40,464 nt of DNA from NCBI RefSeq assembly GCF_018861905.1, contig NZ_JAHLDU010000028.1, forward strand, positions 1 through 40,464, written 5' to 3'. Positions 9,199 to 16,181 of the stretch are shown piece by piece. The notes under the pieces are model-generated. The model saw only the letters and a list, made by a program, of their open reading frames with translations, searched no databases and had not been told where the DNA came from. Every line of letters begins with the position of its first letter. The first letter of the stretch is position 1. The stretch comes from Clostridium sp. DSM 17811. Its GTDB lineage: Bacteria > Bacillota > Clostridia > Clostridiales > Clostridiaceae. The translations under genes were made by a program, and so were the position numbers.

Positions 9199-9544
9199 GG
9201 TAGTATCGATTGCGAACTGCACTTTATTGTTTAACATAAAAAATTTAAATTATTAAATTATCTGCTCATATCTTTATGAATGAGACTGCGCTTCAAGAGT
9301 ATCATCCTCTCAGTTATCTGAGATGTTTTTTAAATTTACTAATTCGAAATATTTCATACTTGTGGTTACAGCTCCTAAGCGAGTTACTTAACCTCTGGTT
9401 TTCTTTTAAATATAAACAATTCAGATGCAATCGCATACTTAATTTACCCTATTTAATTTTACGCAACCCTTGTTTTTCTATATAACAACCAAAAACTATA
9501 AATATTAATTCAAATAATATTTAAAAATGTAGGAGGATTAAAAA
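9199..9544 (+). other. Long untranslated leader before panB
   Basis: No convincing gene. A short open frame at 9276-9485 has no ribosome site and unusual composition. One small hairpin (9308-9313 with 9318-9323, TCTCAG/CTGAGA) is followed by TTTTTT and might act as an attenuator. The block 9276-9440 is less AT-rich than its surroundings. I do not recognise a known riboswitch or T-box in it. Confidence 0.4.
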
Positions 9545-10372
9545 TTGAAAAATTCTGTTTCTACCTTTATGGCTGCAAAAAAAGCAGGTACTAAATTAAC
9601 AATGCTTACAGCTTACGATTATTCAATGGCTAAAATTATTGATGAATGTGGCGTTAATGGTATTTTAGTAGGAGATTCATTAGGTATGGTTTGCCTTGGG
9701 TATAAAGATACCTTAAGTGTCACTATGGATGATATGCTTCATCATACTAAGGCTGTTGTTCGCGGCACTAAAAATGCACTTGTAGTAGGAGACATGCCTT
9801 TTATGTCTTACCAATCATCCTTATATGATGCTATTAAAAACGCTGGACGATTTTTACAAGAAGCGGGAGCATCAGCTATAAAACTAGAAGGTGGAGCTGT
9901 AGTTTGTCCTCAAATTAAAGCAATAGTTGCTGCTCAAATACCTGTTATGGGTCATATTGGGCTAACTCCTCAATCTGTTAATATGTTTGGAGGCTTTAAA
10001 GTCCAAGGAAATAATAGCATAGACGCTAAAAAACTTATTGAAGATGCTAAAAAAATAGAGGATGCAGGTGCATTTGCTATTACACTTGAATGTATACCCG
10101 CAAAACTTGCAGAGCTTATATCAAATGAAGTAAGTATACCAACTATTGGTATTGGTGCTGGTGGTGGCTGTGATGGTCAAATTTTAGTATATCAAGACAT
10201 GCTAAATATGTTTGAAGATTTTAAACCAAAGTTTGTAAAAAGTTTTGCGAATGTAGGTGACCTAATGAGATCTGGATTTAAATCATATATTAAAGAAGTA
10301 AACGAAGGAACTTTTCCGTCCAGTGAACACTGTTTTAAAATAAATGATGAAATTTTAAAAAATTTATATTAA
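9545..10372 (+). CDS. panB: 3-methyl-2-oxobutanoate hydroxymethyltransferase
   Basis: 275 residues, the usual PanB length. It transfers the hydroxymethyl group of methylene-tetrahydrofolate to 2-oxoisovalerate, giving ketopantoate, the first committed step of pantothenate synthesis. Signatures include [17 protein letters not shown], the Mg/substrate-binding [21 protein letters not shown] and the catalytic-glutamate region ITLECIP. The start is TTG with a perfect AGGAGG 8 bases upstream. It leads a panB-panC-panD operon. No ketopantoate reductase (panE) is adjacent. Confidence 0.97.
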   Translation: MKNSVSTFMAAKKAGTKLTMLTAYDYSMAKIIDECGVNGILVGDSLGMVCLGYKDTLSVTMDDMLHHTKAVVRGTKNALVVGDMPFMSYQSSLYDAIKNAGRFLQEAGASAIKLEGGAVVCPQIKAIVAAQIPVMGHIGLTPQSVNMFGGFKVQGNNSIDAKKLIEDAKKIEDAGAFAITLECIPAKLAELISNEVSIPTIGIGAGGGCDGQILVYQDMLNMFEDFKPKFVKSFANVGDLMRSGFKSYIKEVNEGTFPSSEHCFKINDEILKNLY

Positions 10373-10383
10373 ATTTATTTAAG

Positions 10384-10438
10384 AAAGGAAGTGTAATAGG
10401 CATTAATAACAATATGGTACTAATGCCTCTAGCAAATG
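10384..10438 (+). promoter_or_regulatory. Displaced ribosome site and hairpin before panC
   Basis: The only good Shine-Dalgarno (AAAGGAAG, 10384-10391) lies 44 bases before the panC ATG. Between them is a hairpin with a perfect 8-bp stem, AGGCATTA (10398-10405) and TAATGCCT (10421-10428), and a 15-base loop. Folding it brings the site to about 13 unpaired bases from the ATG. A TAG stop at 10430 directly before the ATG, in frame, rules out a longer PanC. Confidence 0.5.
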
Positions 10439-11281
10439 AATACTGTAAAAACTATTAACGAAGTTCGCCATCAAGTCAAAACTTGGAAAAAAGAAGGTTA
10501 TAGCATTGCCTTAGTTCCTACTATGGGATCTTTGCACGCGGGCCATGCAAGTTTAATAAGCCGCGCTGCAAAAGAAAACGAGAAAGTTGTGGTAAGTATT
10601 TTTGTAAATCCAATACAATTTGGTCCTAGTGAAGATCTGGATTCTTACCCAAGAGATCTGCATAAGGATGAAATTGTATGTGAGGGTGCTGGAGCTGATT
10701 TAATATTTGCACCAAAAGCCACCGAAATGTATTATAAGGATATAGAAGCAAGTGTGAGTGTTAAAGAACTTGCAACAGGTCTTTGTGGTGCTAAAAGGCC
10801 AAATCATTTCGCTGGAGTATGTACTGTAGTTTCAAAACTCTTTAACATAATTCCTGCAGACAAAGCTTATTTTGGACAAAAAGATGCTCAGCAGTTAGCT
10901 ATAATAAAAAGAATGGTTAGAGACTTAAATTTTGATATAGAAATTATTGGTTGCCCTATTATACGTGAAAAAGATGGACTTGCAAAAAGCTCACGTAATA
11001 TTTATCTATCATCAAAAGAAAGAGGAGCCGCTTTAATTCTAAACAAAAGCTTAACTAAATGTAGAGAAGCCTTGTCAAATGGTGAACGGTCAACAGATAT
11101 TCTAAAAGAAATTATAAAAGCACAAATTAAAACTGAGACTTTGGCAAGGATTGATTATATAGAAATTGTAGATGCTTTGTCCCTTACTGTTATAGGTTTT
11201 GTAAATAAACCTATTCTTATTGCCATAGCCATATATATTGGCAAAACAAGATTAATAGATAATTTTATATATGAAGCTTAA
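10436..11281 (+). CDS. panC: Pantothenate synthetase (pantoate--beta-alanine ligase)
   Basis: 281 residues, normal length. It uses ATP to join pantoate and beta-alanine into pantothenate. The nucleotidyl-transferase motifs are clear: VPTMGSLHAGHASLI (HIGH-type motif), FVNPIQFGPSEDLDSYPR for pantoate, YFGQKDAQQLAII, and the KMSKS-like KDGLAKSSRNIYLS. The ATG at 10436 is fixed by an in-frame TAG just upstream. No ribosome site stands at normal distance; see the hairpin at 10398-10428. It sits between panB (63 bp) and panD (21 bp), all one transcript. Confidence 0.97.
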   Translation: MNTVKTINEVRHQVKTWKKEGYSIALVPTMGSLHAGHASLISRAAKENEKVVVSIFVNPIQFGPSEDLDSYPRDLHKDEIVCEGAGADLIFAPKATEMYYKDIEASVSVKELATGLCGAKRPNHFAGVCTVVSKLFNIIPADKAYFGQKDAQQLAIIKRMVRDLNFDIEIIGCPIIREKDGLAKSSRNIYLSSKERGAALILNKSLTKCREALSNGERSTDILKEIIKAQIKTETLARIDYIEIVDALSLTVIGFVNKPILIAIAIYIGKTRLIDNFIYEA

Positions 11282-11302
11282 TTTATTAAGGAGGGATTAA
11301 AT

Positions 11303-11686
11303 ATGATATTAACTATGTTAAAATCTAAAATACACAGAGCCGTAATCACGCAGGCTAAATTAAATTACGTAGGAAGTATAACAATAGATAAATCACTAAT
11401 GGAAAAATCTAATATTCTAGAATATGAAAAAGTTCAAATCGTAGATATTGATAATGGTAATAGATTTGAGACTTATGTTATTGCAGGGGATGCCGGTAGT
11501 GGAGTTATGTGTATAAATGGAGCTGCTGCTAGATGTGTCCAACCTGGAGATAAAATAATAATTATGACTTTTTGCCAAATAAATGAAGAAGAAGCAAAAA
11601 TAATTAAACCAACAGTAGTATTCGTTGATGAAACAAATGCTGTAATAGAAATAGCTCACTATGAGAAACATGGTCAAATAAAATAA
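11303..11686 (+). CDS. panD: Aspartate 1-decarboxylase
   Basis: 127 residues, made as a proenzyme that makes beta-alanine for PanC. The self-cleavage site is YVGSITID, with Gly24-Ser25; the serine becomes the pyruvoyl cofactor. Other family features are [11 protein letters not shown], the [16 protein letters not shown] loop and the C-terminal [10 protein letters not shown]. The start at 11303 has AAGGAGGG at good spacing; a second ATG at 11315 would match the shorter start seen in many homologues. It completes panBCD, so the host can probably make pantothenate from ketopantoate if it has a reductase elsewhere. Confidence 0.97.
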   Translation: MILTMLKSKIHRAVITQAKLNYVGSITIDKSLMEKSNILEYEKVQIVDIDNGNRFETYVIAGDAGSGVMCINGAAARCVQPGDKIIIMTFCQINEEEAKIIKPTVVFVDETNAVIEIAHYEKHGQIK

Positions 11687-11766
11687 TTTTTTTTAATAAT
11701 GTAATAATTTTTGAGTAATTGTAAACAATAATATCACAATACTTTATTAAAGAGGAGATGTTTACA

Positions 11767-11988
11767 ATGAGAGCATTAGATGGTACTGCACTAGTATTAG
11801 TTATTATAGGAGCTATAAATTGGGGATTAATTGGATTTTTCCGATTTGACCTAGTATCCAGCTTATTTGGTACTGGCTCCGCATTAACAAGAATTATTTT
11901 CGCTCTAGTAGGTTTATGTGGCCTATATGCTTTATCTTTCCTCGGAAGAGACAGAGATAGTAACAGAGACAGAACTGAAGTTAAATAA
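11767..11988 (+). CDS. DUF378-type small membrane protein
   Basis: 73 residues from the ATG at 11767, which has GAGGAG nine bases upstream. An in-frame ATG at 11758 abuts that site and is unlikely. Two membrane helices surround the family motif GAINWGLIGFFRFDLVSSLFG, and the second helix runs FALVGLCGLYALSF. A charged arginine/aspartate tail follows. The family is widespread in Firmicutes with no known function. It is followed by a terminator that overlaps the end of the convergent gene. Confidence 0.85.
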   Translation: MRALDGTALVLVIIGAINWGLIGFFRFDLVSSLFGTGSALTRIIFALVGLCGLYALSFLGRDRDSNRDRTEVK

Positions 11989-12008
11989 TCTCTAAATATA
12001 TCAAAAAT

Positions 12009-12045
12009 ATAAAAGAAGCTGAATTTAAAATTCGGCTTCTTTTAT
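12009..12045. terminator. Bidirectional terminator overlapping the end of the convergent gene
   Basis: Stem of 12009-12024 with 12030-12045 (one G-T pair) and loop around 12025-12029. It is T-rich on both strands. The last codons of the minus-strand gene (AIKEAEF-type end, KEAEF) form one arm and its TAA stop lies in the loop. Confidence 0.8.
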
Positions 12046-12489
12046 ATTCAAATTAAATCTTAACTGTACCAAAGCAAACCTATCTCTAACTCTTATTACA
12101 ATTAAACTTTGTGATTGTTTTTTATTTACATCTTGTATAATCTTAGAATACTTATTATTTAACATCATTATAAAACCACCGGCTTTAGATTGAATTTCAT
12201 ATTCATTAGATTTTTTTACTATAACCAAATTCTCCCATTGATGAGGAGCGTAATTTGTAAACTTCATTTCAAAAATCATTCCTTGTTGCTCAAGTAGTGT
12301 CAGTAAACTATTATAATGATCACTTAGCATATTATTGGTAAACTTTAACCCTTCACTGACACTATTACTATGTTCTAAGAGCTTGCTTTGATCGATTAAT
12401 TGTAGTTCATGTTGTTTTTTTATATCATCTAACTTCTTTATTTTACGATTCACATTCTCTAAGTAATGATTATTATTTTCTTTATCCAT
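12025..12489 (-). CDS. Hypothetical coiled-coil protein
   Basis: 154 residues from the ATG at 12489, chosen because AAGGT lies nine bases upstream. The longer frame from 12510 adds seven residues with no good site. The first half (about residues 10-65) is charged and helical (NVNRKIKKLDDIKKQHELQL), a likely coiled coil. The second half is a mixed alpha/beta domain (FEMKFTNYAPHQWENLVIVK, SLIVIRVRDRFALVQLRF). No signal peptide or membrane helix, so it is cytoplasmic. I do not recognise a family. It is divergent, 59 bp apart, from another small coiled-coil gene. Confidence 0.65.
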   Translation of the reverse strand: MDKENNNHYLENVNRKIKKLDDIKKQHELQLIDQSKLLEHSNSVSEGLKFTNNMLSDHYNSLLTLLEQQGMIFEMKFTNYAPHQWENLVIVKKSNEYEIQSKAGGFIMMLNNKYSKIIQDVNKKQSQSLIVIRVRDRFALVQLRFNLNIKEAEF

Positions 12490-12548
12490 GATTATTACCT
12501 TGCCTTTCATAGTATTCTTTATGTAGAATGTAGTTGAGGTGATTATAC

Positions 12549-12857
12549 ATGAATAAATTTATAGACTTGATTATTTCCCTATTAGAATACATACGTAAAA
12601 ATAGCAAATTATATTTTACATCCTTTTGTAATAAAACATACTTCTTAATCGATAAAAATTTTACTTTAAATAAAATTTACAAACCAATTCTAAAAGAAAA
12701 AACTGATACAAACAAAAGATTACAAGGAGCAATAAACACCGTAAATAGTAAAAATAAAGAAGTTGAAAAAAACATATTAAATTTTAAAAATGAAAATACC
12801 TTACTACAAGAAAAAATATCTATAATTGAAGATCTAATAACAAAAAGGTATGACTAA
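12549..12857 (+). CDS. Hypothetical small coiled-coil protein
   Basis: 102 residues, unrecognised. Good ribosome site (TGAGGTGAT) before the ATG. The N-terminal 40 residues are hydrophobic/aromatic helix (FIDLIISLLEYIRKNSKLYF). The C-terminal half is a Lys/Glu/Asn-rich coiled coil (NSKNKEVEKNILNFKNENTL). It is very AT-rich, with dense AAA/AAT codons. Divergent from the coiled-coil gene at 12025-12489. A complex between the two is possible but purely inferred from their position and similar make-up. Confidence 0.6.
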   Translation: MNKFIDLIISLLEYIRKNSKLYFTSFCNKTYFLIDKNFTLNKIYKPILKEKTDTNKRLQGAINTVNSKNKEVEKNILNFKNENTLLQEKISIIEDLITKRYD

Positions 12858-12870
12858 TTATAATATAAAT

Positions 12871-12908
12871 TAAAAGAAAGAGCTGCGCAGGAGATGATTC
12901 GCAGCTCT
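12871..12908 (-). terminator. Terminator downstream of plsC
   Basis: Perfect 9-bp stem AGAGCTGCG (12879-12887) with CGCAGCTCT (12900-12908). Read on the minus strand it is followed by TTCTTTTAATTT. It is formed by the first copy of the 22-bp repeat and its upstream flank. Confidence 0.6.
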
Positions 12909-12979
12909 GAAAGAGATTATTAACAGCTCCAGAGGAGATGATTTAACAGCTCCTTTGGAGATGGTTAACCGATCTTTTT
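12891..12979. repeat. Four-copy 22-bp degenerate tandem repeat reaching into plsC
   Basis: Units begin GAGAT at 12891, 12913, 12935 and 12958 (spacings 22, 22, 23). The pattern is GAGATgATtTAACAGCTCC plus a few variable bases; the first and last units are the most changed. Each unit pairs with its neighbour: GGAG with CTCC arms give a chain of small hairpins. The last unit contains the plsC stop codon (12965-12967), so the array overlaps the 3' end of that gene. There are no spacers of CRISPR type. Confidence 0.7.
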
Positions 12980-13699
12980 CTCGTTTTCCTTGTTCAAATT
13001 GTTTTGAATTATGTTTTGTACTACATCCGATACATTTGCTTTTTCTTCCTTAGTCATTCCATCAAGATATATAGGTTTACCAAAGATAAGCTTAGCATTT
13101 GCTCCTTTAATTTTGCCATTATTACCTTCCAAGGCCGTATAGGTATCATACAATGTTATAGGAACAATAGGGACTCCTGCTTTTATTGCAAGCCTCATAC
13201 TACCCTTCTTAAATTCTCCCATAGTGTTACTTCTACTTCTAGTTCCTTCTGGAAAAATGAGCATAGAATATCCATTCTTTAAATATTCAACACCTTGTGC
13301 AATATCCTTAAGCGCCTGTCTTGGATTTTCTCTATCCATAAACACACAATGTATTTGTTTCATCCAATAACTCATTATTGGTATCTTAATCATACTTTTT
13401 TTAGCAACAGCTCCCGTAATATTATTCATATTAGACAATATTACTGGTATATCAAGATCACTTTGGTGATTTCCAACAAAAAGGCAAGCCCCCTCTGGAA
13501 TATTTTCTCTCCCACTAACTGTCAAATTCATATTTGCTGCCTTTAGTACAAATTTAGCCCAATTCGTAGCTACCTTAAATAGGTATACCTCTGCTTCTTT
13601 TATAGATTTTTGCCTTTTGATTCTGTTTAATTTGGGTCTCTTTGCGCTTATCCAAATCAAATTGGTAATAAAAAGTATATAAAAATATATAGTTCTCAT
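12965..13699 (-). CDS. plsC: 1-acyl-sn-glycerol-3-phosphate acyltransferase
   Basis: 244 residues, membrane-associated. It acylates lysophosphatidic acid to phosphatidic acid in phospholipid synthesis. It shows motif I NHQSDLD (about residues 77-83, catalytic His and Asp) and motif III FPEGTRSRS (about 149-157), which binds the glycerol phosphate, plus VPIVPITLYDT (motif IV). One N-terminal hydrophobic stretch (YIFYILFITNLIWI-like) anchors it. SD AAAGGAAC before the ATG. Its own promoter lies at 13740-13768, and the gene ends inside the 22-bp repeat array. Confidence 0.93.
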   Translation of the reverse strand: MRTIYFYILFITNLIWISAKRPKLNRIKRQKSIKEAEVYLFKVATNWAKFVLKAANMNLTVSGRENIPEGACLFVGNHQSDLDIPVILSNMNNITGAVAKKSMIKIPIMSYWMKQIHCVFMDRENPRQALKDIAQGVEYLKNGYSMLIFPEGTRSRSNTMGEFKKGSMRLAIKAGVPIVPITLYDTYTALEGNNGKIKGANAKLIFGKPIYLDGMTKEEKANVSDVVQNIIQNNLNKENEKKIG

Positions 13700-13739
13700 A
13701 TATCTGTTCCTTTCATTCTTTAATTTAATTACACGTATA

Positions 13740-13768
13740 ATTATACTAGTTAATAAGGTTTATTTCAA
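13740..13768 (-). promoter_or_regulatory. Sigma-A promoter of plsC
   Basis: Minus strand: TTGAAA (13763-13768), 17-base spacer, TATAAT (13740-13745), about 40 bases before the plsC ATG. Near-consensus. Confidence 0.7.
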
Positions 13769-13850
13769 ATTTCTCGTAAATATTGATATTTATTTATACA
13801 TTTGGGCAACATCATTTATGTAAATAAATATTATGTAGGAGATTACCTTT

Positions 13851-14720
13851 ATGCCCAAAAAAACTTGGTTAAAATATGCACTAATTTGTGTCTCACTCAT
13901 TTTTGTAATTGTATGTACAGCTATAAGCTACAAGTCTTCTATAAAAACTAGCTTAGATTTAGAAAACAATATGGTAACTCATTTTATTGACGTAGGCCAA
14001 GGTGATTGCACACTTATTCAAGTGAATAATAAAAATTTACTAATTGATAGTGGCACAAGTGATTCAAAGCAAAAATTAATTAGGTATTTGAAAAAAAACA
14101 ATATCACAAAACTAGATTATATAGTTGCAACCCACCCCCATGAAGATCATATAGGCGGAATGGCTAGTGTTATTAAAAACTTTGAAATTGGCGAATTTTA
14201 CGCACCCAAAGCAATAACTTCAACTCAAACATTTAATGATATGATCGATGCTCTTCGGGCTAAAAATCTAAAAATAAAAATAGCTACTCCTAATACATCT
14301 TTAAATTTAGGTCCTAATGCCACCTGTTTTATGCTATCCCCAAATAAAACCACCTACGATAATCTAAATAATTACTCTTGCGCTCTAAAGATATCATACA
14401 AAAATTCAATTTATTTATTTACAGGTGATATAGAAACTCAGGCTGAGCAAGAGTTAATAGCTAATGATTACGATCTATCAGCTCAGGTGCTTAAAGTTGC
14501 ACATCATGGTAGTAAAACATCTTCCTCAAAAGAATTTTTAGCTAAAGTGTCACCAAAGATTGCTGTAATAAGCTGTGGCATAAACAATGATTACGGTCAT
14601 CCAAATAGAGAAACCTTAGATAGACTTAAAAGACTAAACACTATTGTCTATAGAACTGACATATCTAAAACTATTGTACTTATAAGTGATGGGACAAAGA
14701 TAAAAAAGCTAGATAACTAG
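13851..14720 (+). CDS. Exported ComEC/Rec2-like metallo-beta-lactamase-fold hydrolase
   Basis: 289 residues. An N-terminal membrane anchor or signal segment (about residues 7-26) is followed by a metallo-beta-lactamase domain like the C-terminal part of ComEC. Motifs are HFIDVGQGDCTLIQ, LIDSG, the metal-binding ATHPHEDHIGG (about 95-103), LFTGDIE and VAHHGSKTSSS. The ComEC channel domains are missing, so this is a stand-alone surface hydrolase rather than a DNA-uptake channel. Such proteins may be nucleases or phosphodiesterases outside the cell; the substrate is not known. Good ribosome site (GTAGGAG). The stop codon lies inside the terminator stem. Confidence 0.88.
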   Translation: MPKKTWLKYALICVSLIFVIVCTAISYKSSIKTSLDLENNMVTHFIDVGQGDCTLIQVNNKNLLIDSGTSDSKQKLIRYLKKNNITKLDYIVATHPHEDHIGGMASVIKNFEIGEFYAPKAITSTQTFNDMIDALRAKNLKIKIATPNTSLNLGPNATCFMLSPNKTTYDNLNNYSCALKISYKNSIYLFTGDIETQAEQELIANDYDLSAQVLKVAHHGSKTSSSKEFLAKVSPKIAVISCGINNDYGHPNRETLDRLKRLNTIVYRTDISKTIVLISDGTKIKKLDN

Positions 14721-14730
14721 CTTTCTTATT
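14705..14730 (+). terminator. Terminator overlapping the stop of the ComEC-like gene
   Basis: Perfect 8-bp stem AAAGCTAG (14705-14712) with CTAGCTTT (14717-14724), ATAA loop, then CTTATTAT. The TAG stop (14718-14720) is in the right arm. Confidence 0.6.
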
Positions 14731-14784
14731 ATACAATAAACAGTTTGCGAAAAACAATGTGGATAACTTTTTTTATAGTTGATA

Positions 14785-14940
14785 TTTAGCACTTTCTTTA
14801 TCTTTTAGTTCGTCATACTGTTAATGAATATTATTATGAATTTCTTAATGGAATTTCACGTTTCAAACTCTTATTTGGTGCCACATAGGAAAAATTCATT
14901 TTAAATTAAAACAGTAAATTTAATTAAACATAACAATTTA
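14785..14940. repeat. Diverged tandem-duplicate unit with a single-arm element remnant
   Basis: This block repeats the layout of 14947-15296. Part S (14785-14830, TTTAGCACTTTCTTT...CGTCATACTGT) matches 14947-14990. A 62-bp single arm of the repeated element (14838-14899) stands where the full element sits in the other copy. A 32-bp exact copy (14902-14933) of the uppP 3' end (15265-15296) follows. The remnant begins GAATTTCTTAATGG and ends TTCAT. The full core and second arm are absent. Confidence 0.75.
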
Positions 14941-14994
14941 TTACGATTTAGCACTTTCTTTTTTGTATTGCGTCATACTGTGAATGAATAACAG

Positions 14995-15229
14995 TATGAA
15001 GTTCTCCGGAAATAGCACCAAATAAGAAGAGCAGAAACATTGAAATTCCATTTAAAATTCTTCTTTTGAAAATATTAAATTCTCGTGAGACTGACTGGAA
15101 GGAAGGCTAGCGAACCGGCGCAAGCCGAATGTGAGTGAAAGAGAATTTAATATTTTCAAAAGATTAGAATTTCTTAATGGAATTTCACGTTTCAAACTCT
15201 TATTTGGTGCTATGCAGGAGAACTTCATA
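14995..15229 (+). repeat. Structured repeat element, full copy 1
   Basis: 235 bp, bounded by TATGAAGTTCTCC on the left and GGAGAACTTCATA on the right. Outer arms are imperfectly complementary (GCACCAAATAAGA.../...TCTTATTTGGTGC). The inner stem is perfect over 21 bp (15064-15084 with 15141-15161). The 56-base tip carries CTAGCGAACCGGC, GCAA, GCCGAATGTGAG; CGGC-GCAA-GCCG is a GNRA-type hairpin. It lies between the convergent ComEC-like gene and uppP. An 8-bp inverted repeat, CATACTGT/ACAGTATG (14974-14981, 14991-14998), overlaps its left end. A minus-strand open frame across it (15052-15237) is judged not to be a gene. Confidence 0.85.
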
Positions 15230-15263
15230 TGTTGCATCTTTTTTATTTTTTTGAACTGCCCTT

Positions 15264-16088
15264 CTAAATTAAAACAGTAAATTTAATTAAACATAATAAT
15301 ACTATACCAACAACTATTCTATAAACAGCAAAAACCCTCATAGGTTTTGTCTTTAAATAAGCAACAAATCTTTCAACTACAAGAAGTGCAACCAAAAATG
15401 CAACTATAAAACCAATAACCAAAGTAATAATTTCTCCACTACTAAAATTCATACCAGTTTTATATAAAGTAAGTGCTGTTGCTCCTACCATAGTTGGTAT
15501 TGCAAGAAAAAATGAAAACTCAGTTGCAGCAATTGTAGAAACGCCACAAATCCAACCTCCCATTATAGTAGATGCTGATCTCGACATTCCTGGCCAAAGT
15601 GCCAAACATTGAAAACATCCTATTTTAAATGATTGTTTAATACTTATTTTCTCTACACTTTTTGTTGTATGCTTATTTCTAAATCTATTTTCAATAATTA
15701 TTAATAGAATTCCGCCAACTATAAGCCCTATAGCCACGGTACCTGGATTAAAAAGATATTCATCTATTTTATCATTTAGAAGAAAACCAAAAACTGCAGC
15801 CGGTATAAATGCAACAATAATATTAGTCCAAAATTTAATTCCTGATGGCTTAAGTTTAAAAAATCCCACAATCGAGTTCCATATTTTACTCCAATATAAA
15901 ACCATAATAGCAAGAATCGCTCCTAATTGAATTACTACCTCAAAACTATTTGCAAACGTGCCTTTAAAATTTATAATATTTCCCACAATGATCATATGCC
16001 CCGTGGAGGAAATAGGAATAAATTCTGTTATTCCTTCGACTACAGCTATTATTATAGCTTTTAAAACCAATATAATGTTTAAATCCAT
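15264..16088 (-). CDS. uppP: Undecaprenyl-diphosphatase
   Basis: 274 residues with about eight membrane segments. It removes a phosphate from undecaprenyl diphosphate to recycle the carrier lipid for peptidoglycan and wall polymers, and gives bacitracin resistance. Signature motifs are EGITEFIPISSTGHMIIV (about residues 19-36, catalytic Glu-rich box) and PGMSRSASTIMGG (about 172-184). SD AAGGGAGC before the ATG. A near-consensus promoter is at 16129-16157. The last 32 bases of the gene are duplicated downstream at 14902-14933. It fits functionally with murT-gatD nearby. Confidence 0.96.
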   Translation of the reverse strand: MDLNIILVLKAIIIAVVEGITEFIPISSTGHMIIVGNIINFKGTFANSFEVVIQLGAILAIMVLYWSKIWNSIVGFFKLKPSGIKFWTNIIVAFIPAAVFGFLLNDKIDEYLFNPGTVAIGLIVGGILLIIIENRFRNKHTTKSVEKISIKQSFKIGCFQCLALWPGMSRSASTIMGGWICGVSTIAATEFSFFLAIPTMVGATALTLYKTGMNFSSGEIITLVIGFIVAFLVALLVVERFVAYLKTKPMRVFAVYRIVVGIVLLCLIKFTVLI

Positions 16089-16128
16089 CTATTGTTTGCT
16101 CCCTTCTAAAAATAATTTGTAATTTTTA

Positions 16129-16157
16129 ATTATAATATATTAACAAATTAAATACAA
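16129..16157 (-). promoter_or_regulatory. Promoter of uppP
   Basis: Minus strand: TTGTAT (16152-16157), 17-base spacer, TATAAT (16129-16134), 40 bases before the start codon. Confidence 0.6.
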
Positions 16158-16181
16158 TTAAATTTTTATTAATATTCTTTT

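Noticed and set aside
9276-9485. Open frame of 69 codons before panB
   Set aside because: No ribosome site, leucine/phenylalanine-rich like a random AT frame, and it lies in the panB leader.
12891-12979. CRISPR array
   Set aside because: The 22-bp units abut directly with no spacers, and there are no cas genes.
14758-14766. DnaA-box match TGTGGATAA
   Set aside because: A single match with no cluster, no AT-unwinding pattern and no origin genes nearby.
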